A stretch of 64,000 nucleotides of DNA from Saliphagus infecundisoli (GTDB lineage: Archaea > Halobacteriota > Halobacteria > Halobacteriales > Natrialbaceae): assembly GCF_020177375.1 (NCBI RefSeq), contig NZ_JAIWHV010000002.1, forward strand, positions 372,001-436,000, given 5' to 3'. Under the pieces are notes generated by a model. The model searched no databases, was not told where the DNA came from, and saw nothing but the letters and a program-made list of their open reading frames with translations. Every line of letters begins with the position of its first letter. Position 1 is the stretch's first letter. A program made the translations under genes and the position numbers. Shown here piece after piece: positions 37,208 through 46,050 of the stretch.

Positions 37208-38626
37208 ATGTCTCTCCACGTCGCGATCGTCGGCGCCTACGGCAGCGCCGGGGTCGCCGCCGCCGACGAGCTGGTAGACCGCGCGGACGACGGCGGGATC
37301 GACGACCTCGAGCTGACGCTGATCGACGACGGCGATCCCGGCGGCGGGCTCTGCATCCTCAGGGGCTGTATGCCATCCAAGGACGTCCTCTCGGCGGCCG
37401 AGAACCGGTATCGCGTTCGCCACGACGACCGGCTCTCGGGGACGCCGACGGTCGATCCCGACGCCGTCGTCGCCCGCAAGGACGACCACGTCTCGAACTT
37501 CGCCGAACACCGCCGCGAGCACGTTCACGACCTCGCCGAACGAGAGGACGTCGAGTTCCTCCACGAGCGCGCGCGGTTCGTCGCCGACCGCACCCTTGCC
37601 GTCGGCTCTCGCGAACTCGAACCCGACTACGTCGTCGTCGCGACCGGCTCCCGCCCCTCGATCCCCGACCTTCCCGGCATGGAGGCGGTCGAACCGCTGA
37701 CCAGTAGCGACGTCCTCGACGCGACCCGGTTCCCCGACAGCGCGGTCGTGATGGGCTTTGGCTACGTCGGTCTCGAGCTCGCACCCTACCTCGCCGAGGT
37801 CGGCGGCGTCGATATAACTGTCATCGAACACGACGAGAGACCTCTCGACGATATGGAAGACGAGTTCGGCGACACGCTCCTCGAGCTCTACCGCGAGCAG
37901 TTCGGAATCGACATTCTGGTCGAGACCGACGAGCGACGCGTGGAGGCCACCGAGGGCGGCGTTCGGCTCCACGTCGAGCGGGAGGGCGACGAGGAGGCGA
38001 TCGAGGCCGACCGGCTCTGTGCCTTCACGGGCCGGGAGCCGAACCTGGAGGGGCTGGGACTCGAGAACACGTCCCTCGAACCCGGCGAGAACTGGGTGGA
38101 ATCGACGATGCAGGCGACGGGCGACGACCGCGTGTTCGTCGTCGGCGACGCCAACGGCCGCGAGCCGATTCTCCACGTCGCGAAAGAACAGGGGTTCGCG
38201 ACCGGAGAAAACATCGTTCGACACGCTCGCGGGGCGGAGCTCGAGCCCTACGCGAACGTCCCTCACCACGTGATCTTCTCGGGGCTCGGGGTCTACCCCT
38301 TTGCCCGGATCGGCCACACGCCGGAGACGGTCGCGGAGCTGGGGATGGACGCGGTCGTCGTCTCGCGGGAAGCTTCCTCGGACGGCGTGTTCGCCGTGAA
38401 GGGACATCCGGAGGGGCGGGCGACGCTCGTCGTCGGCGAGGACGGAACCGTGCTCGGCTACCAGGGTCTTCACTACCAGGCCGACGTGATGGCCAAGACG
38501 ATGCAGGTGGCCGTCGAGATGGGCCTGGACGTCCGCGAGGTTCCAAAGCGGGCTTACCACCCGACGACGCCCGAGATCCTCGACGGACTGTTCCGGGAGG
38601 CCCGTACTGACCTCGGCGACCGCTAG
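37208..38626 (+). CDS. Pyridine nucleotide-disulfide oxidoreductase (dihydrolipoamide dehydrogenase-like)
   Basis: The 472-residue flavoprotein has an unusual FAD motif GAYGSAGVAAADE and the redox-active disulfide CILRGCMPSKDV (Cys-x4-Cys). An NAD(P) motif follows (VVMGFGYVGLELAPYLAEVG), then CAFTGREPNLEGLGL, the second FAD motif VFVVGDANGREPILHVAKEQG, and the interface His-Glu pair in YHPTTPEILDGL. These are features of the Lpd/mercuric reductase class. No 2-oxoacid dehydrogenase genes are nearby, so the substrate is uncertain. Confidence 0.87.
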   Translation: MSLHVAIVGAYGSAGVAAADELVDRADDGGIDDLELTLIDDGDPGGGLCILRGCMPSKDVLSAAENRYRVRHDDRLSGTPTVDPDAVVARKDDHVSNFAEHRREHVHDLAEREDVEFLHERARFVADRTLAVGSRELEPDYVVVATGSRPSIPDLPGMEAVEPLTSSDVLDATRFPDSAVVMGFGYVGLELAPYLAEVGGVDITVIEHDERPLDDMEDEFGDTLLELYREQFGIDILVETDERRVEATEGGVRLHVEREGDEEAIEADRLCAFTGREPNLEGLGLENTSLEPGENWVESTMQATGDDRVFVVGDANGREPILHVAKEQGFATGENIVRHARGAELEPYANVPHHVIFSGLGVYPFARIGHTPETVAELGMDAVVVSREASSDGVFAVKGHPEGRATLVVGEDGTVLGYQGLHYQADVMAKTMQVAVEMGLDVREVPKRAYHPTTPEILDGLFREARTDLGDR

Positions 38627-38695
38627 CACTGCGTGGGGCCGACCGACTCGCCGGACGTCGGCTTCCGAACGCGTGATAGCTCACTTCTCACAATA

Positions 38696-38713
38696 GTTAT
38701 TATACTCGATAAC
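38696..38713. promoter_or_regulatory. Palindrome over the hsp20 TATA region
   Basis: GTTAT and ATAAC flank tatactcg, so an 18-bp imperfect palindrome coincides with the only TATA-like sequence (ttattatac). A repressor binding here would block TBP. This is a candidate heat-shock operator by position only. Confidence 0.4.
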
Positions 38714-38733
38714 GTATGTATGTTCGATCACCG

Positions 38734-39174
38734 ATGAGATCCTTCGACGACATGGACAGGCTGTTCGACGAGATGAACCGCACCTTCGAGGAGTTCCGGA
38801 CGGGACGGCGACACGGGATGCCCGCCCTCGAGCCGGGCGCCGATACCGGTGCCTGGGGGACGGAGGGCGACGGGTCCGTCCTCCACGAGGAGGACGGCGA
38901 GTACGTCTTCGTGATGGACCTCCCCGGCTTCGAGCGCGAGGAGATCGATCTCACCTTCGAGGACGGCACCCTCTCCATCGACGCCAGCCACGACGTCGAG
39001 GAGGACGCGGAGGGCCACCACGCGATGCGCTCGCGACGGATCGCGCGCTCGGTCTCGATCCCCGGACGCGTCGGCGAGGAGGGGATCAGCGCCTCCTACC
39101 GCAACGGCGTCCTCGAGGTCCGCCTTCCCGTCGAGGACGGCCGGGAGAGCGGCCACCACATCGAGATCGAGTAA
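38734..39174 (+). CDS. Hsp20/alpha-crystallin small heat-shock protein
   Basis: The 146-residue chaperone has the alpha-crystallin domain: VLHEEDGEYVFVMDLPGFER, EEIDLTFEDGTLSIDASHD, RSRRIARSVSIPG and the closing ISASYRNGVLEVRLPV. The start MRSFDDMDRLFDEMNRTFEEF is chosen over an in-frame ATG at 38716. The TATA-like element (centre about 38700) is too close to 38716 and would give a short leader to 38734. It holds unfolded proteins for refolding under stress. Confidence 0.92.
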   Translation: MRSFDDMDRLFDEMNRTFEEFRTGRRHGMPALEPGADTGAWGTEGDGSVLHEEDGEYVFVMDLPGFEREEIDLTFEDGTLSIDASHDVEEDAEGHHAMRSRRIARSVSIPGRVGEEGISASYRNGVLEVRLPVEDGRESGHHIEIE

Positions 39175-39316
39175 GCCGATCGCGCTCGGACCCGGTTCCG
39201 GGAGGGTTGTGGATCGGCCGGCCGGTCGCTGTGGAGTCGTAGCGCCCTGTCGGGGCGAGCGGCTCGTCTCTCGATACCCGGCTCTTTTCGCCTGTATTGA
39301 CGTCCCCGGCTCATCG

Positions 39317-39337
39317 GGTCTCCGACCCTATCAGTCC
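39317..39337. repeat. 21-nt sequence shared with the metX 3' end
   Basis: The 20 bases gtctccgaccctatcagtcc plus one preceding g recur exactly at 57745-57765. In both places the stop codon of a minus-strand gene lies at the same position in the repeat. As RNA the minus strand would form a small GGGUC/GACCC stem-loop just after the stop. Confidence 0.6.
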
Positions 39338-40617
39338 TCGACGACCTCGATCCCACGATTGTTGACCGCCATCGGGTCGAGTCCGACCTCCTGGAGGAAG
39401 TTCTTGTACTCGCGTTCGCACTGTTCTGCGGCCTTCTGTTTGTCGCTGGCCCGATCACAGAGTTCCACGAGGTTCACGGGAACGTCGTTCTCGTGGACGA
39501 TCCAGTGATTGATGAGGTCCGAGAGCCGGCGAATGGGGCTCGTGAAGTGGCCGTAGATCTCGAAGTTCAGCGCGTGGTGGCCCCCGAAGGGGTCGTTCAT
39601 GTAGCGAGCGCGGGGCATCACCTTCATCACGGCCCACTGGATCTTGTCGAGTTGGCGACCGGGTGCCTCCTCTAGGGTCGCGTTGACGGCCTTCCGGGGG
39701 TCGTCCCATTTGTCGCCGGGGATCGACACGCCGTCGAGATCCTGGATCTCCCGGAGGGCTTCCGACCACTCGTCGGGGCTCGGTTGGGGGTGGACGCGGT
39801 ACATCGCCTCGACGCCCCGATCCCACATCAGGGTGTGGGTCACCGCCTTGTTCGCCTTCAGCATGCACTCCTCGATGATGGTGTGGGCGCGGTCGCGACT
39901 CGGGTTCAGAACCAGGGAGCCGTCCTCCTTTCGCTGCTCGTGCATCCGATCCGCGAGGTCGTGAACCAGGACGTTCTCCTCGTGGAGCGGGAGGTCGGGG
40001 TCCTCGAGCCGGGTTTCGGCCTGGCTGTAGGTGAGCCGTTCGTCCGACCGGATGACGGACTTGTAGATCTCGATCTCCTCGTAGCCCAGGGTCTCCTTGT
40101 CCAGATGCATCTCGACGGTGTGGGCCAGCCGGTCCTCCTCGGGCACCAGCGAGCAGACCGTCTCGGCGAGGACCGGCGGCAGCATATGGATCGTATAACC
40201 GGGGAGGTAGACCGTGTTTCCGCGCTCGACGGCCTCGTCCCACATCGCAGTCTCGGGGTTGACGTAGTGGGTGACGTCGGCGATGTGGACCCAGAGGACG
40301 TACTCCTCCTCGCGTTCTTCGATCGAGATGGCGTCGTCGAAGTCCTGGGCGTCTACGGGGTCGGTCGTCCAGGTCGTCAGTTCCCGGAGGTCCCGGCGCT
40401 CGTCGACCTCCGATTCGATCTCCGAGCCGACGTCTTCGGTGCGGACCTCGGCCTCCTCGATGACGGTCTCGGGGAACTCGTCGCGGATCTCGAACTTCTC
40501 GAAGAGCTCCTCGCGTTTGTTCTCGATGTGGCGCGCGAGCTCCTCGCTTATCTCGACGGGTCCCTGGCCCTCGGCCGTTCCAGCCTCGGCCTGGGCGTCT
40601 CCCTGCTGATCGCTCAT
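39331..40617 (-). CDS. RNase II/RNase R family exoribonuclease (RNB domain)
   Basis: The 428-residue protein is essentially an RNB catalytic domain: the Asp cluster TDPVDAQDFDDAISIEE, VHIADVTHYV, NTVYLPGYTIHMLPPVL, SLVPEEDRLAH and YGHFTSPIRRLSDLINH. Bacterial RNase R is about 800 residues with cold-shock and S1 domains; these are absent here, as in other haloarchaeal RNase R-like enzymes. It should degrade RNA 3' to 5'. The 100-aa zinc protein gene lies 39 bp upstream on the same strand and may be co-transcribed. Confidence 0.92.
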   Translation of the reverse strand: MSDQQGDAQAEAGTAEGQGPVEISEELARHIENKREELFEKFEIRDEFPETVIEEAEVRTEDVGSEIESEVDERRDLRELTTWTTDPVDAQDFDDAISIEEREEEYVLWVHIADVTHYVNPETAMWDEAVERGNTVYLPGYTIHMLPPVLAETVCSLVPEEDRLAHTVEMHLDKETLGYEEIEIYKSVIRSDERLTYSQAETRLEDPDLPLHEENVLVHDLADRMHEQRKEDGSLVLNPSRDRAHTIIEECMLKANKAVTHTLMWDRGVEAMYRVHPQPSPDEWSEALREIQDLDGVSIPGDKWDDPRKAVNATLEEAPGRQLDKIQWAVMKVMPRARYMNDPFGGHHALNFEIYGHFTSPIRRLSDLINHWIVHENDVPVNLVELCDRASDKQKAAEQCEREYKNFLQEVGLDPMAVNNRGIEVVED

Positions 40618-40656
40618 GGGTTGCGTTCGGGCGAGAGGGTCAAAGGCGTGTCGTCG

Positions 40657-40959
40657 CTACTCGCGGCGCCCGTGGCCCTCGAGTTCGCGCCGCCGGTCCC
40701 CGACGGCCGCCATGTATCGCGCACAGAACTCCGCCTGGTCGAGGCCGTCGCCGAGTTCACAGAGGAGGTCCTCGACCCCGTCCCGTGGACACCGGGAGAG
40801 TTCCCGGTCGCAGGGTTTACACAGGTGTTCGAACTCCTTCTCGCCGCGATCCCACCGGTCGCCGTGTTTGTCGTACTCGCGGGCGTCCGCACGCGGAAGG
40901 GACGTGCCACAGGCGATACACGTCACGCGGTCGGCCCGCCAGGGGGGCCACGAGACCAT
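40657..40959 (-). CDS. Haloarchaeal small zinc-binding protein, 100 aa
   Basis: The protein begins MVSWPPWRADRVTCIACGTS. It has two CxxC pairs (CIAC, and CKPC in EHLCKPCDRELSRCP), suggesting one structural zinc, followed by a helical acidic region ending in LEGHGRRE. The N-terminal zinc ribbon may contact nucleic acid. I cannot name a family. It is the likely first gene of a two-gene unit with the RNB nuclease. Confidence 0.7.
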   Translation of the reverse strand: MVSWPPWRADRVTCIACGTSLPRADAREYDKHGDRWDRGEKEFEHLCKPCDRELSRCPRDGVEDLLCELGDGLDQAEFCARYMAAVGDRRRELEGHGRRE

Positions 40960-41185
40960 ATCCGGAGTTCGACGCGTGGCTACTTAGCGGTTGTCACGGT
41001 CGGTCGGGCAGCGAGGGAACGTGGCCGTCCGTGGCGTCTCGATCGTCACGCCGGCGGTCGTCCTCTCTGTCGGTCCCAGGGGACTCCGAGGCAACGAGTC
41101 GACGAGCCATCCGGTCTGCCGGTTGCACTGTCCGTCTCCCCTGGAACGGGCTTTATGATCGTTGACAGCGTACTAATATGTGATC

Positions 41186-41590
41186 ATGAACATGAACTGG
41201 ACAGCTGTGGTAACCGGATTCGTCATGACCCTCGTGCTTGGGTTCATCAGCGGCCTCGTCTACGTGGGATCTGAGGCCTCGGTCGTGCTCCTGTACTGGG
41301 GCGGAATCGGACTCCTCGGCGGGCTCACTGCCGGGTACATCGTCGGCGGGCGGGTGAGCACCGGAGCGGTCCACGGCGCGGTCGCGACCGTCTTCGGGTC
41401 GCTGGTGTTGTTAGCCATCGCGACGTTCACGACCCTCCTGTTCGGGGGGCTCGTCGCCTCGTTCAGCGTGCTCGTCCTGGGCATCCTGATGCTGGCGTTC
41501 TACGCCATCCCCGGTGCCGTCGGCGGGGCGCTCGGCTCGTGGGCGAAACACCGCCGGGCCGCACCCGAGCAGGTGGGCGCGCGGACCTGA
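41186..41590 (+). CDS. DUF5518 membrane protein
   Basis: The 134-residue protein has four membrane spans (TAVVTGFVMTLVLGFISGLV; VVLLYWGGIGLLGGLTAGYIVGG; GSLVLLAIATFTTLLFGG; LVLGILMLAFYAIPGAVGGALG) and the GYIVGGRVSTGAVHGAVAT motif of the haloarchaeal DUF5518 family. A TATA-like ctttatga at 41151-41158 places transcription start near 41180-41186. A GTG at 41180 would add two residues. Function unknown. Confidence 0.85.
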   Translation: MNMNWTAVVTGFVMTLVLGFISGLVYVGSEASVVLLYWGGIGLLGGLTAGYIVGGRVSTGAVHGAVATVFGSLVLLAIATFTTLLFGGLVASFSVLVLGILMLAFYAIPGAVGGALGSWAKHRRAAPEQVGART

Positions 41591-41707
41591 GAAAGTACCC
41601 GAACCCACCTTCTCCCTCGATTAGAGTCGACCGGCATCGACCGGTGAGTGTCATCGATATCGCGAACCGTCCATTAAGACGTTCGAGGTGGAACCGTTCC
41701 CGACCGT

Positions 41708-42498
41708 ATGAGCGAAGAACCGATGCGTTCGAACCGATTTCTCCTCCTCATCGGCCTTCTCGTCGGCGTGCTCTCGGTCCTGATCGTCCTGCCCTTTCTC
41801 ATCTGGATCGTCGTCGCCCTGATCCTCGCGTACGCTCTCGGCCCAGTCAACGACCGGCTCGGGACGCGGGTCGGACCGGAGCTGGCCGCCGGCCTGTCGA
41901 TACTCGTCGGACTCTTTGTGATCGTCCTTCCGGTCGTGGGCATCCTGGTCGTCGCGGCGAACTAGGCCAGCCGACTCTTCGCGGACCTTCAGCCCGGAGA
42001 CGTCTCCCAGCTCAACGAGCTGACCGCGGCGCGACTCGGAACGCGGGTTGATCTCGCGGCCCTCCAGGATGCGTTCAGCAGCGCCGTCAAAACGGGCGTA
42101 CGGGGTCTTGCCGGCAACCTCTTCAGCATCATCGGTGGCCTTCCCGAACTCTTCATCGGGTTCACGGTGCTCTTTTTCGTCCTGTTTCAGTTGCTCCGAA
42201 GCGGCGACCGGACCCTCGAGTGGGTTCGGACGGTGTTGCCCCTCGAACCGGCAGTCCAGGACGAACTGTTCGAGGGGACCCATCTGTTGCTCCACAACTC
42301 GCTGGTCGGCACCGTCGCCGTCGCCGGCGCACAAGCCGTCTTGCTCGGCGCCGTGTTTCTCGTTCTCGGCCTCGGGAACGTCGTGTTCTGGATCGTCACG
42401 ACGTTCATCGCGGCGATGGTTCCGCTCGTCGGTGCCTCGATCGTCTGGGCGCCGGCCTCGGTCTCCCTGTTCCTCGTCGGTCGGCCGGTTCCCGCGGT
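41708..42498 (+). pseudogene. AI-2E transporter family permease, broken (in-frame amber and lost 3' end)
   Basis: The frame MSEEPMRSNRFLLLIGLL encodes membrane spans typical of the AI-2E/PerM family and is stopped by TAG at 41963-41965. The same frame then continues family-like: ASRLFADLQPGDVSQL, GNLFSIIGGLPELFIGFTVL, LVGTVAVAGAQAVLLGAVF, FIAAMVPLVGASIVWAPASV and SLFLVGRPVPAVV. After about 42495 the similarity ends abruptly, leaving about 90-100 residues missing. Family members form multi-span membrane exporters. Two independent lesions make it a pseudogene. Confidence 0.8.
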
Positions 42499-42726
42499 CG
42501 TCTCGTCCAGGGCCGCGACTCCGGCTCTCTGGAGTACGTCATCGGCGGCCACGGTCGTGCGCCCGTTGGACGCCGAATCGCCTTCATCGCTGCCGTCCTA
42601 CGCCCGCCTGGAAGTATCTACGTAGAGAACGCCTATCTCCTCGCCGGCGTACGTGGCCAACGCATACCGTAGCGCGAAGTTCGCCTGAGTCGAGCCGTCG
42701 AACGCGACCAGGATCCAAAGTCACAT
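42499..42726 (-). pseudogene. UspA-type universal stress protein, N-terminal remnant
   Basis: Read on the minus strand from an ATG at 42726, the frame gives TGA immediately, then LWILVAFDGSTQANFALRYA, LATYAGEEIGVLYVDTSRRA and a TAG. After that, AADDVLQRAGVAALDE may be further Usp sequence. The pattern ILVAFDGS...A..YA......GVLYVD is the start of a universal stress protein. Only about half a domain remains and it has two stops. It abuts the truncated AI-2E gene tail to tail. Confidence 0.65.
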
Positions 42727-42874
42727 ACCGGTCCGAACGACGAGAAGCGATAAGTTTCACCGGTGTCGTCCGGTACCCGCGCTCGGACCGGCTCGCCGTC
42801 CGGTCGCGGTGTCGAACCGATCCGCTCGCCCGGGGAACCTCATCTGTTAAATGCGTCCGGAAGGTAGCGCGGGT

Positions 42875-43354
42875 ATGCAGGTCAAATCCCGCCACCACCT
42901 CCGCAGCGACGCCGTCTCGGAACTCGAGGACGCCGTTCGGACGAAACTCGGCGTCTCCCTCGCGGGCGACGCCTACGAACACGTCGAGTTCGAGGACAGC
43001 GACTGGGAGGTCGTCCTGGTGGACGGAAAGCCACAGGTAGCGGCCTTCGACGGCGAGGACTTCCTCACCGTCCGGGGGGCAAACGCCTACGAGCCAGAGG
43101 ACCGGGTGGTCGTCGTCGATGCTGGCGCGGTGTCGTTCGTCAGCGACGGCGCCGACGTGATGCGTCCGGGGATTACCGAGGTCAGAGGTGACGTGAGTGA
43201 GGGCGATCTGGTGATCATCGCCGAGGAGTCCCACGGCAAGGTCCTGGGGGTCGGGCGGGCCCGCGTTGAGGGCTCCGAGATGGTCGGCGATGAGGGAAAG
43301 GTCGTCGACTCGCTGCACCACGTCGGCGACGACCTCTACGAGTTCGCCGGCTGA
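42875..43354 (+). CDS. PUA domain RNA-binding protein
   Basis: The 159-residue protein has an N-terminal domain (MQVKSRHHLRSDAVSELEDA through VVLVDGKPQVAAFDGEDFL) and a C-terminal PUA domain: DRVVVVDAGAVSFVSDGADVM, RPGITEVRGDVSEGDLVII, AEESHGKVLGVGRARV. This is the archaeal stand-alone pre-PUA/PUA family related to MCT-1, which binds RNA such as tRNA or the ribosome. The ATG at 42875 has a TATA-like gttaaatg about 27 nt upstream. Confidence 0.9.
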   Translation: MQVKSRHHLRSDAVSELEDAVRTKLGVSLAGDAYEHVEFEDSDWEVVLVDGKPQVAAFDGEDFLTVRGANAYEPEDRVVVVDAGAVSFVSDGADVMRPGITEVRGDVSEGDLVIIAEESHGKVLGVGRARVEGSEMVGDEGKVVDSLHHVGDDLYEFAG

Positions 43355-43476
43355 TCGACGACGGCGCCGAGCACGGGGTTCGGCGACCGGGCGGACGGCC
43401 TCGAACCGCGCCCTCTCGGATGGGCCTCGGGCGGTTCGAGCGCACCGGCGAACCGTCTGCCGGAAGACCACCCCGC

Positions 43477-43905
43477 TCACTCCGTCCGACGGTACATCCC
43501 CTGCGAGGCGGGCCCGACCTCCTCGTAGCCGAAGTCCTCGTAAAAGCCCTCGACGTCGGCGATGAGGTTGACGTACGCATCCGGGGGTGCCGTCTCCTCG
43601 ATGTAGCCCTCGAGGGCCTCCATGACCTGCGTCCCGAGCCCCTGGCGCTGGTGATCGGGGTGGACGGCCATATCACAGATATGGTAGACGGTGCCGTCGT
43701 CGCCGACGATTCGGCCCATGCCGACGATCTCGCCGGTCGGTTCGTAGAGGGCGACGACCCCGTACAGCGAGTTCGGGAGCCCGCGCTCGAGACCCTCCGG
43801 CGATCGAGCCGGAAGATCGGCGGCCGCCCGGAGCCCGGCGAACGTCTCCGGATCGGGGAGTTCCTCGCGGATCGTGTACGTCTCGTTCGCGTCTCGCTCG
43901 GCCAT
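43477..43905 (-). CDS. GNAT family N-acetyltransferase
   Basis: The 142-residue enzyme has the GNAT acetyl-CoA loop [21 protein letters not shown] (from the V/A-x-P-x-x-Q-R-x-G-x-G signature), preceded by [20 protein letters not shown] and followed by [23 protein letters not shown]. The start [17 protein letters not shown] has a minus-strand ccctttttc about 27 nt upstream. Acceptor unknown. Confidence 0.88.
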   Translation of the reverse strand: MAERDANETYTIREELPDPETFAGLRAAADLPARSPEGLERGLPNSLYGVVALYEPTGEIVGMGRIVGDDGTVYHICDMAVHPDHQRQGLGTQVMEALEGYIEETAPPDAYVNLIADVEGFYEDFGYEEVGPASQGMYRRTE

Positions 43906-44071
43906 GACGATCGGTGGCAGGCCGGTGAAAAAGGGATGCCGGTCGCCCGAGCGCGGAACGCGCCGCCGTCCGCGCGGGTGTTCGACGATCGACGTCAGTT
44001 TCGACGTCATATCACGCGAACCGGGGGGTTTCGACGGATTTAACGCGATCACTGGCCCAGGAGTACGTGGT

Positions 44072-44986
44072 ATGACGAAAGTTAGCGTGGTCGGCGCGGC
44101 CGGCACGGTCGGAGCCGCCGCGGGCTACAACATCGCGCTCCGGGACGTCTGTGACGAACTCGTCTTCGTGGACATCCCCGACAAGGAAGAAGACACGGTC
44201 GGCCAGGCCGCCGACGCCAACCACGGCGTGGCCTACGACTCGAACACCACCGTCAGGCAGGGCGACTACGCCGAGACCGCGGGCTCGGACGTCGTCGTCA
44301 TCACGGCGGGGATCCCCCGCCAGCCGGGCCAAACCAGGATCGACCTCGCGGGCGACAACGCCCCGATCATGGCCGACATCCAATCCTCGCTCGACGAGCA
44401 CAACGACGACTACGTCTCGATCACGACCTCGAACCCCGTCGACCTCCTGAACCGTCACCTCTACGAGAGCGGCGACCGCGCCCGCGAGCAGGTGATCGGT
44501 TTCGGCGGCCGTCTGGACTCCGCGCGCTTTCGGTACGTGCTCGCCCAGCGTTACGACGTCCCCGTCGGCAACGTCGAGGCCACCATCCTCGGCGAGCACG
44601 GCGACGCCCAGGTCCCCGCGTTCTCGAAGGTCCGCGTCGACGGCCGCGACCTCGAGTTTACCGACGAGGAACGCGAGGAGATCCTCGAGGAGCTCCAGAC
44701 CTCCGCGATGGAGGTCATCGAGAAGAAGGGTGCCACCGAGTGGGGCCCGGCGACCGGCGTCGGCCACATGGTCGAGGCCGTCCTCCGCGACACGGGCGAG
44801 ATCCTCCCCGCGAGCGTCGCCCTGGAAGGCGAGTACGGCCACGAGGACACCGCCTTCGGCGTCCCCGTCCGGCTCGGCTCCGACGGAGTCGAGGAGATCG
44901 TCGAATGGGACCTGACGGAGTTCGAGCGAAACCAGCTGGGCGAGGCCGCCGAGAAGCTCGCCGAGCAGTACGACGAGATCGCCTGA
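44072..44986 (+). CDS. mdh: Malate dehydrogenase
   Basis: The 304-residue enzyme has exactly the length of characterised haloarchaeal MalDH of the LDH-like class. It oxidises malate to oxaloacetate with NAD. It shows the dinucleotide motif [27 protein letters not shown], the substrate-discriminating arginine loop [28 protein letters not shown] and the catalytic His in [18 protein letters not shown] also matches the family. Start MTKVSVVG has a tttaacg element about 30 nt upstream. Confidence 0.95.
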   Translation: MTKVSVVGAAGTVGAAAGYNIALRDVCDELVFVDIPDKEEDTVGQAADANHGVAYDSNTTVRQGDYAETAGSDVVVITAGIPRQPGQTRIDLAGDNAPIMADIQSSLDEHNDDYVSITTSNPVDLLNRHLYESGDRAREQVIGFGGRLDSARFRYVLAQRYDVPVGNVEATILGEHGDAQVPAFSKVRVDGRDLEFTDEEREEILEELQTSAMEVIEKKGATEWGPATGVGHMVEAVLRDTGEILPASVALEGEYGHEDTAFGVPVRLGSDGVEEIVEWDLTEFERNQLGEAAEKLAEQYDEIA

Positions 44987-45115
44987 GTCTGTTCGTCAGG
45001 GTCCTTCGTCATCTTCGACGCACCGTATTCGGCCAGTGAGACGACGGGGTCGCGCTCGTCCCGCAGTCCCAGACCACCCCAAACCGTTTTCTCTCGGCGA
45101 GCGACGGAGCGACCG

Positions 45116-45547
45116 ATGGCCAGGGACCTCACGCCCGCCGACGCACCGGCGTTGACCGATCTCTACGGCGACTACGAGTGGTGGGCCGACCGCGACGTAG
45201 AGGAGGTTCGCCGCGCCCTCTCGGGAACCGAGGTCGCCGTCGGGATCGAGGAGGGTGACGAACTCGTCGCCGCCGCGCGGGTGCTGACCGACGGGGTTTA
45301 TTACGCGAACGTCTTCGACGTGATCGTTGCGTCCGAGCGCCGCGGCGAAGGGTTCGGCCGGACACTCCTCGAAACGCTAGTCGATCACCCCGACCTCGCG
45401 GAGGTCGTGGGACTCTCCTTGCTCTGTCGGCGCGGACTGGTTCCTTACTACGAGTCGGTCGGCTTCGAGTGCTTCGATCCCGAGATCGAGGTGCCCGAGG
45501 GCGAGAGCGAGGAACTGGTGCGGATGACCTACCGCCAGGAAGGATGA
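45116..45547 (+). CDS. GNAT family N-acetyltransferase
   Basis: The 143-residue protein starts MARDLTPADAPALTDLYGDY and has the acetyl-CoA loop VIVASERRGEGFGRTLLETL and the C-terminal VPYYESVGFECFDPEIEVPE. The pattern is a compact single GNAT domain. A TATA-like gttttctc is about 26 nt upstream. Substrate unknown. It is unrelated to the interrupted GNAT gene that follows. Confidence 0.87.
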   Translation: MARDLTPADAPALTDLYGDYEWWADRDVEEVRRALSGTEVAVGIEEGDELVAAARVLTDGVYYANVFDVIVASERRGEGFGRTLLETLVDHPDLAEVVGLSLLCRRGLVPYYESVGFECFDPEIEVPEGESEELVRMTYRQEG

Positions 45548-45640
45548 TCTCAACGATCGAAGTGAAATGGGTCCACGCAGCCAGTCACGAGCTTCAACGC
45601 TGCCGGCCCATTGAAGACTGAGGGGATCGGTCCATCGTGT

Positions 45641-45919
45641 ATGGTGGCCGATCTGTCGATCCGACGGGCTCGAGAGGACGACGTCCCACGATTGCGCGAG
45701 CTGATGGAGGCGGCCCACCGCGACGCGGGAGCCTATTTCGAGGACGTCGGCGACGATTTCGACGGACTCGATGACGAGTATTTCCCCGACGGAGAGTTCC
45801 TGGTCGGGGAGAGAGGAGGTCGAATCGTTGCCTCGATCGCCTACCGCGACCCCGGCGAGATGATCCGGTTGGTCGCCGACGTCTCCGAGGAGGCGATCCA
45901 GCTGAAACGGTTCAACTAA
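45641..45919 (+). pseudogene. GNAT acetyltransferase, N-terminal fragment (interrupted by IS element)
   Basis: The frame MVADLSIRRAREDDVPRLRE through MIRLVADVSEEAIQLKRF is the first half of a GNAT domain ending just before the acetyl-CoA loop. It then runs into TAA at 45917-45919 within the left end of the IS1341-type element. The missing half, starting TVAPEYQRRGYGGRIYDELE, lies at 47330-47557. Joining the two gives one normal-length enzyme of roughly 165-170 residues. Confidence 0.85.
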
Positions 45920-45934
45920 TCGGTAGCGCGGAGT

Positions 45935-45984
45935 CCCCTTCCTCAAGGAGCGAGCGCGGTTCGTAGCGAGCGAGTAGGGAGGGG
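45935..45984 (+). repeat. Left-end subterminal hairpin of the IS element
   Basis: CCCCTTCCT (45935-45943) pairs with AGGGAGGGG (45976-45984), allowing one T-G pair, around a 32-nt loop. It mirrors the right-end structure and would be the folding target of a Y1 transposase. Confidence 0.65.
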
Positions 45985-46050
45985 AGGAGCACGTTCGTAT
46001 AGCTGAGAATTTCCGTTATCTCTAAATAGCCACAGAGCCACATTGAATAT

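Noticed and set aside
41963-41965. In-frame TAG in the AI-2E gene as a possible pyrrolysine codon
   Set aside because: The gene also lacks its 3' end and faces a decayed gene, so a nonsense mutation is simpler. No pyrrolysine genes are visible and membrane permeases are not known pyrrolysine proteins.
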